A DNA stretch of 64,000 nucleotides. Source: Bolinopsis microptera. Its lineage: Eukaryota; Ctenophora; Tentaculata; Lobata; Bolinopsidae. Positions 13,301 to 25,300 of the stretch are shown here, piece by piece. The notes under the pieces were generated by a model. It had not been told where the DNA came from. It saw only the letters and a list, made by a program, of their open reading frames with translations, and ran no database searches. The position numbers and the translations under genes were made by a program. The stretch's first letter is position 1; each line of letters opens with the position of its first letter. The DNA is taken from positions 15,040,983 to 15,104,982 of the forward strand of contig NC_087077.1 of assembly GCF_026151205.1 (NCBI RefSeq), written 5' to 3'.

Positions 13301-16300
13301 TTCTTAAATCATAGATCTTTATCTTGGCAAAAGATTTACTATTTACTTATATAGCTCAAAGTTTAAACGAATTTTATCTTACTAGACAAGAAAACAGAAC
13401 TAGAAAATGGAATGGTGTCCGAGAAAAAGTTGCTTGCAAAAGTTGTGAGAGCCTCCGAGAAAGCGAAAAAGGAATTTGAGGAGTTTGAAAAACGTGATCT
13501 AAAAGTTAGGGAAGATTTAAAGCACAACAAGGCGAAAATAAAGAAGTTGACTTCAAAAGTTGGAGGTGAAAAGAAAAAGGTAAGCATCTAACAGGGACCT
13601 AATTATCATTAAAATATCATTAAATTATTAAATAATCAATGTTAACTGATTTATCAAAGATCATTAGAATTACAATTTGCTTAAAACTGAACTTTAACAA
13701 TTGTCTCCACAGTTGGAGGAACTAGTAGACCTGCCTACTAAGAGTACTGACGAGCTGGAGCAACTTAGCGATAGACTACGTTGTCTTGATGAGGACAAAG
13801 TCAGGTATGTCAGCATCTTCATTTTGAATGATACTGGCTTTATCAATATAGGAATGTGTCATGTGAATATTGTGTGTCATGTGAATATTGTACTCAATAT
13901 GTACTGAATATTAATTCCACCTGTATTCTGCTATATATATCGTCCTCTAATCGCCCTCCCTAATTTAGAAAAGAAGCTGAGTTGGAGGCCCTGAAACAGG
14001 AGATCCAGCCGCAGATCAAGAAGATAAATGAGCAGAGAGAGGTTATCTCTGGTGAACTGATGGAGATAAAGAAAGTCGTCAACCAGTGGCAGTCCAAGGT
14101 TGGTTACGGATTAAGAATTTTAAGAAAATCCTCCAGCTGGCTTCATATTTGCCCTGAGGAGATTTTATGTCATTTGGTTGTTGGAGAATGAAAGTTGTTC
14201 TGTGTCCTGAATCGTTCTAACCTGGCAGGTAAACATAAGCCAATCGGAGATGGATCTGCTGACCCAGGAGAAAACGAAGAAAGAACAGCAGCTGGAGGAG
14301 GCGAGACAAAACATGGAGCGAGTCACTAAATCCTACAAGGGTTTGTTAATGTCGGGGAGGGAGTTGGGGGGGGGGGGGGGGGTTAACTCTCAACAATTAG
14401 GGCAGTGTTGTTGGTTAATCTGGATCTAACAATAGTTTTGTGAACACAACTCCGTATTCAGAGGAGACGGGTAAAGCTAAGGAGCTCCTGAAGACAGTTC
14501 CTCAGAACGAGAAGAGGGTTAACGAGCAACAAAACCAGCTAGATGAGCTGATCAAGGAGGAGAAGACGCTCTCTACCAGACTCGCTGATAACAAAACTAA
14601 GTTTAGTGAGGCTAAGTCTGCACTCAATGCTGCTTCTACCAGGTTAGCATATTGTTTTTTTGGAGCAGAAATTTAGGTTATAGTTTTCTGTGCCTTTTAT
14701 TTGGAGTCAGAACACAACAATTTTTGGATTGTTATTCACACATAAAATATTTACTTTAACATTGAATATAAAGCTATCCTACTATTGGCTGAAATAACAT
14801 AAACAAATACATAACCTATAATTAGTAACGACCGGCGACCTAATGATTGGATTTGAAATATAACGATCGACAAACGATGTTTTATAAAAATGTAAACACT
14901 CGTCACCCCAGGAGTAGACTCCTAGAAGGGTTGCTGCGAGAGAAAACAGCTGGCAGATTGCCAGGACTGTGTGGTCGTCTGGGAGACCTGGGGACTATAG
15001 GAGACAAGTACGACGTGGCCGTTTCTACAGCTTGTGGTGCTCTCAACAATATTGTGTGTGACAACATGGACACAGCCCAGGTTTGTGGCAGAGCAGTTGG
15101 ACAGCTAAATGGCTGTAGACTGTAGAGGTCTCCAATAGAGTTCTCTAATAGAGTTCTCTAATAGAGGTCTCTAATAGAGGTCTCTAATAGAGGTCTCTAA
15201 TACAGTTCTCTAATAGAGGTCTCTAATAGAGGTCTCTAATAGAGGTCTCTAATAGAGGTATCTAATAGAGGTCTCTAATAGAGGTCTCTAATAGAGTTCT
15301 CTAATAGAGTTCTCTAATAGAGGTCTCTAATAGAGGTCTCTAATAGAGGTCTGTAATAGAGGTCTCTAATAGAGTTCTCTAATAGAGGTCTCTAACAGAG
15401 GTCTCTAGAGTAGTGATTATCATCTAGCACATTTTTGAAAGATCTGTAAAATAAATAGCTTTAGAAGTGCAATATGATTCATGTTCATGGTATCGTTTAT
15501 TAATCCAAGGAGAGAAGTGCTCAATCGAAATTGTAGATGTCAAATCCTTTCCCAGCCATCCTTTCTTTGAAAAGTCTATTAAATAGGAAATGTTGTCGTT
15601 CATTGAAAGCTGTTTTGCTGGACCCAGTTTTCCCCTCTCTCATCAGACTTGTTACTGGTTTCTTCGAGGTCTTCTCCAACATCTGTAATGTACTTTCTGT
15701 TACTCATGATCTCTTTAAAACGTCCACGTACGCGTGATCGTATAGCATAAGGCGTCATAAGGATTATCACATTTCAAAGTATCTGTCTATCCTTTGCGAT
15801 CTTATTTATAAAGTCTTCATTTTTCAGTATTTGCATATTAACCTGTTTCATGTTTGAGAACTTGATCTTCTCCTTAATGTCCTCCACCTCCTCTTTAGTG
15901 GTAGTGTACCCCAGGAAGCCTGCTATGTTCTCTATTACCGTCTCCGGCTCTTGTAAGATGTCTGAACATTTGTTCGTGTGATCCTCGCAATGTTTGTGTT
16001 TGTCAATCGATTATTAAGGCAAGAAAATATACATATCTTAGTACGGATTTATTCGATGAATAGTCTTATACAACCAATATAGCAAATGTAGTAATATTTA
16101 TAGAATCACACAGGACCCTAATGAGCCGTGTAAACAGCCTAATACTAACCCTCGTAAGTAACGAAGAGGAAGTTGTCCCTGTGTCTCTGTTCCCAGTAAG
16201 GAAGCACAAAATCAAACCAGTCCCCATAGTCCACGAAACCTAATAACCACAACTCTACCCAGTCATCAAAAGTCTCGTAAACTGGCCCTGACAAATCAAA

Positions 16301-19300
16301 CGTTTAATATATAAGCTACACATGAGAGATGTTACCAGACAGATGTAGAATGTGTCCTTTATTAAGGTAGTTTTCGTTTAATCGGTCAGTCCACAAAATA
16401 AGGGAATTAAAAAACGTCTGTACTCACCAATATCTTTATAAAACTTATTGATTGTAGAACTTATAAAACTTTTAAAACGTTATCAAAAAACTTATAAAAC
16501 TTATAAAACTTATAAAACTTATAAAACTTATAAAACTTATAAAACTTATAAAACTTATAAAACTTATAAAACTTATAAAACTTATAAAACTTATAAAACT
16601 TATAAAACTTATAAAACTTATAAAACTTATAAAACTTATAAAACTTGATTGTACCAGTTCATACCCCGAGAGTCATTGTATTTTGCGTAACTTAAAGTTG
16701 CTTTTACGCTAACTATTTCAAATAGTGTCATTTATTACATATTATTTGTACCTGTCAAAACGTCAAGACTGAGAGTGAACTTGTAGTAAGATACGCAGGC
16801 ATCTTTAGGATCCCGGAGACAGAAAATGACCTTGTTCTGGATGGTTGAGTCGACACATGGTGGGACGAGGGAGAGAGGGAGGTGGGTTTTTAGGATTCGC
16901 TGTGTTGTAGCTGGAACGGAGTCCAACTTCGACTGTCAATGGAATTATTTTATTGTGATTCAAACACACTCGAATCAGTTTTTCTTGGGCAGGTCACTTT
17001 TTCGCGAAATTGGGTGATTCAGGGATACGAAAATGATTATGAATGGCAAATTGGTTCCTGCCGACCTGTTGGATAAGCTCGTAGAATGGCAGAACCATTG
17101 GGTCCTGCATGATTGTAGTCCGTCTTTCTGCTAACAGCTTCACTATGTACCCGCACAAATGTGTACCTGAGCAGGGACCTTGTGTCATTTTGTGTTTCAT
17201 TTTTCAGCTTTTTATTCAAATTATTATTACCATTTAGTCCGAACATTCAGCACATCTTTATTTTAAAAAGCCCAAGTAGAAAACAAGATGAGCTTCCATT
17301 TCACCGGGTATTACTTAAACACGATATCGTGAGGGTTACAAAATTACGAATGTAAAGAACTAAACACTCTACCAGATTTGGGGTAGGTGATTACAAGGAC
17401 ATCATTCTCCCTCAGTCTCGATCTACGGAGATCATCAATCCGGGTCTGATTTGCGAATACCGGCAAATGGTATTTGCCTCCGTCTATCTGTTTGGTATTA
17501 ATTTCAGACAGTGACGCAACCCCTTGTAAAATGTTAATCTTAGGATGAGAGTTAGACAATACTCAACTTTGATTGCGTATCCTACCTCTGCTGTATCCTA
17601 CTGTATCCTACTGTATCCTACTGTATCCTACTGTATCCTACTGTATCCTACTGTATCCTACTGTATCCTACTGTATCCTATTGTATCATACTGTATCCTA
17701 CCTCTGCGTGTAGAATTGGTCTGTCCAATGTGCGCTTGATGCTCTGATCGTAGCGGATACCTAGCTGCAGTTTGTAGATATTTCGTTAAATTCATGTTAT
17801 TGGTTAAAAGGGGTAACCCATATTAACATAATATGAAATGATTACATTCCACTAAGAACTTTGTCATCTAGTTCAAGGATAAGATTAACAAAACCTCGAC
17901 ATTATCAAAAGTGAGACTGACAAATAAACAAAAAGTTAAGGTTCAAACTCACTTTAGGATAGATAACTTTGCGTCTAAATGTATCATACTGTGACAGATA
18001 TTTGAACAAACGTTGCAACCAGCCGGACACTACCTTCTTCAGTAGCAATATCGGGTACAGTAGCAGCCAATACATCAGGAACAGTTATCTGAAATAGTAG
18101 CAATATCGGGTACAGTAGCAGCCAATACATCAGGAACAGTTATCTGAAATAGTAGCAATATCGGGTACAGTAGCAGCCAATACATCAGGAACAGTTATCT
18201 GAAATAGTAGCAATATCGGGTACAGTAGCAGCCAATACATCAGGAACAGTTATCTGAAATGAACGGTCCTCACCAATTCAGAGGCATTAGTCTCTAACAT
18301 TGGAATACGGTTTAAAAAGTGCTTGACCACGATAAAAGTGATCGATTAAGTGATTAGTAAAAAACATTTATCCTCAGAAAGCGCTTGAGTTCATCAAGAA
18401 AAACAACTTGGGGATCGCTACTTTCATAGCCCTGGACAAGATGGAATCGTACGCAAGAAAAGCAGAAAACAAGCTCGATACTCCTCCTAACTCACACAGG
18501 TAACTCACACTGATAAAGTATCATGTTATTTAACTACGGTATCATGTTATTTAACTACGGTATCATGTTATTTAACTGCGGTATCATGTTATTTAACTGC
18601 GGTATCATGGTATTTAACTGCGGTATCATGTTATTTAACTGCGGTATCATGTTATTTAACTGCGGTATCATGTTATTTAACTGCGGTATCATGTTATTTA
18701 ACTGCGGTATCATGGTATTTAACTGCGGTATCATGTTATTTAACTGCGGTATCATGTTATTTAACTGCGGTATCATGTTATTTAACTGCGGTATCATGTT
18801 ATTTAACTGCGGTATCATGTTATTTAACTGCGGTATCATGTTATTTAACTGCGGTATCATGGTATTTAACTGCGGTATCATGTTATTTAACTGCGGTATC
18901 ATGTTATTTAACTGCGGTATCATGTTATTTAACTGCGGTATCATGTTATTTAACTGCGGTATCATGTTATTTAACTGCGGTATCATGTTATTTAACTGCG
19001 GTATCATGTTATTTAACTGCGGTATCATGTTATTTAACTGCGGTATCATGTTATTTAACTGCGGTATCATGGTATTTAACTGCGGTATCATGTTATTTAA
19101 CTGCGGTATCATGTTATTTAACTGCGGTATCATGTTATTTAACTGCGGTATCATGTTATTTAACTGCGGTATCATGTTATTTAACTGCGGTATCATGTTA
19201 TTTAACTGCGGTATCATGTTATTTAACTGCGGTATCATGTTATTTAACTGCGGTATCATGGTATTTAACTGCGGTATCATGTTATTTAACTGCGGTATCA

Positions 19301-22300
19301 TGTTATTTAACTGCGGTATCATGTTATTTAACTGCGGTATCATGGTATTTAACTGCGGTATCATGTTATTTAACTGCGGTATCATGGTATTTAACTGCGG
19401 TATCATGTTATTTAACTGCGGTATCATGTTATTTAACTGCGGTATCATGGTATTTAACTGCGGTATCATGTTATTTAACTGCGGTATCATGTTATTTAAC
19501 TGCGGTATCATGTTATTTAACTGCGGTATCATGTTATTTAACTGCGGTATCATGTTATTTAACTGCGGTATCATGTTATTTAACTGCGGTATCATGGTAT
19601 TTAACTGCGGTATCATGTTATTTAACTGCGGTATCATGTTATTTAACTGCGGTATCATGTTATTTAACTGCGGTATCATGTTATTTAACTGCGGTATCAT
19701 GTTATTTAACTGCGGTATCATGTTATTTAACTGCGGTATCATGTTATTTAACTGCGGTATCATGTTATTTAACTGCGGTATCATGTTATTTAACTGCGGT
19801 ATCATGTTATTTAACTGCGGTATCATGGTATTTAACTGCGGTATCATGTTATTTAACTGCGGTATCATGGTATTTAACTGCGGTATCATGTTATTTAACT
19901 GCGGTATCATGTTATTTAACTGCGGTATCATGGTATTTAACTGCGGTATCATGTTATTTAACTGCGGTATCATGTTATTTAACTGCGGTATCATGTTATT
20001 TAACTGCGGTATCATGTTATTTAACTGCGGTATCATGTTATTTAACTGCGGTATCATGTTATTTAACTGCGGTATCATGGTATTTAACTGCGGTATCATG
20101 TTATTTAACTGCGGTATCATGTTATTTAACTGCGGTATCATGTTATTTAACTGCGGTATCATGTTATTTAACTGCGGTATCATGTTATTTAACTGCGGTA
20201 TCATGTTATTTAACTGCGGTATCATGTATTTATGCGCATTGCAAAATGGTACCGCACAATATGCGGAACATGCGGCATTAAGATGCAAACTTGATAACTT
20301 ACAGTCATGGTAACAAGAAGGGTCATGGTTACAGCTGGTACAAGAAGTATACAATAACGGACACTAGCATGGTAAGCTGGTACAAGAAGTATACAATAAC
20401 GGACACTAGTATACCCTAAACTGACACTTTTTATACACTAACATGCACTTTAGAGGACTCCGCACATGTTAGAGAGACGTGTCATGTGATGAGGCTGATA
20501 ATAATATAACTAGTTATAACTATAACTAGTTAGCTGCACTGTTAGTGTACTGTAGCGTTAGTACTGTGTTAGTGTTAGTGGTATCAGTACCGGGTCTTGG
20601 TTTGTGCTTTAACAGTTATTAGAATATTCGCACATATATCCACACTATTTACATTACACGTACAACGTGATATCATTAGCAGTGCAGTGCAACACCAACT
20701 ACACCGATCAATTGCCAATAATATAACTGTTAGTACTGTGTTAGTGGTATCAGTACCGGGTCTTTGTTTGTGCTGTTTAAATATTATCACTTTTAACTGT
20801 TGGTAGCCAGTTTGGTGGCTGGAGCTGTAATTATGCTATCAGTACAGTTTAGGTGGAGGCTCATGAGATATCAACTAGCTGGTAACTTAGTGACAACTAG
20901 ATTTTAACAGTGGGACTACCCGGACTAGCCCCTAACTGTACATTCGACAACCTATGCTATAGTTTTTCTGGTGCTAAATCAAGACCATATAGTTACGTAG
21001 AGCACTTACGGGCCATATTCTGAGTTGATTTTAGATAACCGGTCCAGAGTTGGAAGTTCAACCAACCAAACTGTTCCCCAGTCCCCTTAACCTCCTAACT
21101 TCGCCCTATTAACCTCTTAACCAACCCCTCTTAACCTCTTAACCTCCCCTCTTAACCGCTGAACCTCGCCCTCTTAACCTCTTAACCTCCCCCTCTCTTC
21201 AGGTTATACGACCTGATAAAGCAGCGAGATGGTACCAGGTACAGTGGAGCGTTCTACTACGCTCTCAGAGACACCCTGGTTGCTCCCAACACTGATCTGG
21301 CTAAGAAGATTGCGTACGGCAAGACTAAGAGATGGAGGGTCGTCACTTTGGACGGGGTTATGATCGATATCTCAGGTATGGTTAAATTTGTGTTCTGAAA
21401 CAGGTATTTGTCGGCTTTTGTCAACGACGTTATACAGACTTTACATAATTGTTGTGGTTGAAAAGTGACCATATGAGATACAAGAGAAACGCCATCGTAG
21501 GACACGATATAATTTTAGGATGCGATACAATTTTTAAACCTCTGTGAAGTGTAAGTGTATTATACCCTGATAATGGTTATTAGTGGTTATATTAGTGGTT
21601 ATATTAGTGGTTATTAGTGGTTATGTTTGTTGTTTTATCCTGATAGGTACTATGGCTGGTGGGGGTAACTCAGTGATCAAAGGGCTTATGAGCAAGGTGA
21701 CCTGTGACATTGACCCAAAAGAGGTCGACAAAATGAGTGATGAAATCAACAGTGATCAGAGGAGGGTGAGTAACTTTCTAGTTCTTAAAATTGCGAGAAC
21801 ATTCGTAAGACATTATTGGTTGTTCATTTCATTTAAATCTAATTTTCTCCCTATGAAGTTGAGATAACCTATTAAGTTTAACTTGAGATTACTATTATGG
21901 TCATCTCATCATCTGATTATAAGATATCTATATGGTGGCCCCTGTATACTGTATAGCACTTTTATCAAGTGTTACCTTACACTACAGCTATATGGTGGCC
22001 CCTGTATACTGTATAGCACTTTGATCAAGTGTTACCTTAATACTACAGCTATATGGTGGCCCCTGTATACTGTATAGCACTTTGATCAAGTGTTACCTTA
22101 CACTACAGCTATATGGTGGCCCCTGTATACTGTATAGCACTTTGATCAAGTGTTACCTTACACTACAGCTATATGGTGGCCCCTGTATACTGTATAGCAC
22201 TTTTATCAAGTGTTACCTTACACTACAGCTATATGGTGGCCCCTGTATACTGTATAGCACTTTTATCAAGTGTTACCTTATACTACAGCTATATGGTGGC

Positions 22301-25300
22301 CCCTGTATACTGTATAGCACTTTTATCAAGTGTTACCTTAATACTACAGCTATATGGTGGCCCCTGTATACTGTATAGCACTTTTATCAAGTGTTACCTT
22401 ACACTACAGCTATATGGTGGCCCCTGTATACTGTATAGCACTTTTATCAAGTGTTACCTTACACTACAGCTATATGGTGGCCCCTGTATACTGTATAGCA
22501 CTTTTATCAAGTGTTACCTTACACTACAGCTATATGGTGGCCTCTGTATACTGTATAGCACTTTTATCAAGTGTTACCTTACACTACAGCTATATGGTGG
22601 CCCCTGTATACTGTATAGCACTTTGATCAAGTGTTACCTTACACTACAGCTATATGGTGGCCCCTGTATACTGTATAGCACTTTTATCAAGTGTTACCTT
22701 ACACTACAGCTATATGGTGGCCCCTGTATACTGTATAGCACTTTTATCAAGTGTTACCTTAATACTACAGCTATATGGTGGCCCCTGTATACTGTATAGC
22801 ACTTTTATCAAGTGTTACCTTAATACTACAGCTATATGGTGGCCCCTGTATACTGTATAGCACTTTTATCAAGTGTTACCTTACACTACAGCTATATGGT
22901 GGCCCCTGTATACTGTATAGCACTTTTATCAAGTGTTACCTTACACTACAGCTATATGGTGGCCCCTGTATACTGTATAGCACTTTGATCAAGTGTTACC
23001 TTAATACTACAGCTATATGGTGACCCCTGTATACTGTATAGCACTTTTATCAAGTGTTACCTTATACTACAGCTATATGGTGGCCCCTGTATACTGTATA
23101 GCACTTTTATCAAGTGTTACCTTATACTACAGCTATATGGTGGCCCCTGTATACTGTATAGCACTTTTATCAAGTGTTACCTTATACTACAGCTATATGG
23201 TGGCCCCTGTATACTGTATAGCACTTTTATCAAGTGTTACCTTATACTACAGCTATATGGTGGCCCCTGTATACTGTATAGCACTTTTATCAAGTGTTAC
23301 CTTACACTACAGCTATATGGTGGCCCCTGTATACTGTATAGCACTTTTATCAAGTGTTACCTTAATACTACAGCTATATGGTGGCCCCTGTATACTGTAT
23401 AGCACTTTTATCAAGTGTTACCTTACACTACAGCTATATGGTGGCCCCTGTATACTGTATAGCACTTTTATCAAGTGTTACCTTACACTACAGCTATATG
23501 GTGGCCCCTGTATACTGTATAGCACTTTGATCAAGTGTTACCTTAATACTACAGCTATATGGTGGCCCCTGTATACTGTATAGCACTTTGATCAAGTGTT
23601 ACCTTACACTACAACTGTATGGTGGCCCCTGTATACTGTATAGCACTTTGATCAAGTGTTACCTTACACTACAGCTATATGGTGGCCCCTGTATACTGTA
23701 TAGCACTTTGATCAAGTGTTACCTTACACTACAACTATATGGTGGCCCCTGTATACTGTATAGCACTGATAAAGTGTTACCTTAATACTACAGCTATATG
23801 GTGGCCCCTGTATACTGTATAGCACTTTGATCAAGTGTTACCTTACACTACAGCTATATGGTGACCCCTGTATACTGTATAGCACTGATAAAGTGTTACC
23901 TTAATACTACAGCTATATGGTGGCCCCTGTATACTGTATAGCACTTTTATCAAGTGTTACCTTACACTACAGCTATATGGTGGCCCCTTTATACTGTATA
24001 GCACTTTTATCAAGTGTTACCTTATACTACAGCTATATGGTGGCCCCTGTATACTGTATAGCACTTTGATCAAGTGTTACCTTAATACTACAGCTATATG
24101 GTGGCCCCTGTATACTGTATAGCACTTTTATCAAGTGTTACCTTACACTACAGCTATATGGTGGCCCCTGTATACTGTATAGCACTTTTATCAAGTGTTA
24201 CCTTACACTACAGCTATATGGTGGCCCCTGTATACTGTATAGCACTTTGATCAAGTGTTACCTTACACTACAGCTATATGGTGGCCCCTGTATACTGTAT
24301 AGCACTTTTATCAAGTGTTACCTTAATACTACAGCTTGAAGAAATCGGACCGAACAAGACGAAGTTAGAACACGAAGTAAGGGGTCTACTCAAGACATTG
24401 TCCGCTGACAAGTTCACGAAACAAAAGAGCGAACAAGCAATCAAGGTAAATTATAGAATCATTCAATGTTAATTGAGATTTGAGACACGGTTAATCGAGG
24501 TTGACCATTATAAAAACGAAGGAATGGTCGAGAGTTGGTCTTATCATTTTATGAGCGTAGGGTTGTGGCCGGCGCTAGACTCGTTCCTGGTTTGTTCAAG
24601 TCTCGTTTTAACGATAATTTCAGGAGTTACTCATTGCACCCATCACAATAAGACGGTAATTTTACTCACGTTTCTAGATTATATAACCTAATATCTCCAT
24701 TGTTTTATAAAACAATACGCGTGATGCATCTCAGTAAAATCATTGTCTTTTCGGTAGATCCTGAGTCTCACTACTCAACAAAGGATTAAACATTTCAGAG
24801 TTACATGAAGCAACAAAGTAGTCTTCAAAAAGAGATCCCTCTTTTACAAGAACAGTTAAAAGCTATTGTTCCTGACGAGAATAAGATCGATGAAATACAG
24901 AAGAAGATAAACGGGCACCAGTCGAAGTTAGATGAAGTTTCCCTGAAGGCTCAGAAAAAAGATGATTTGATCAAGAAGTGCGACAAGGATCTGAAGGATC
25001 TACATAGCAAGAAGTTAAAACCTCACCAGGATTCCGCGAAGAAGACAGACACTGAAATTGACAGTGTCCATGATCAAATGACCAAGATTAAAGTTGCTCT
25101 TAAAGGTGTGGCCTTCAAAACATTATCACTTTTTCCGGCTTTGCATTCCTTTTGGTGCCGACTTGGTGTTGAAAATGATATGTTTTTAAATCCATCGAGA
25201 TAATTGAATGTGGTGCGAAAGTCTACAATCCATCCTTTGAAAATCTATTTATCTCATTTAAGTTTATCGAATGTTGTGCGAAAGTCTACAATCCGCCTTT

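Noticed and set aside
18523..20354. Two ~600-codon open frames on opposite strands
   Set aside because: Both come from an uninterrupted 21-bp repeat inside SMC4 intron 15; period divisible by three and no stops in the unit. No unique sequence supports a protein.
22173..23583. Long frames in the 60-bp array
   Set aside because: Repeat translation; frames shift at each 61-bp unit and the array is intronic.
21930..24334. CRISPR-like regular repeats
   Set aside because: Eukaryotic minisatellite: units are contiguous without unique spacers and no cas genes are present. The same holds for the 13-, 20-, 21-, 55- and 79-bp arrays.
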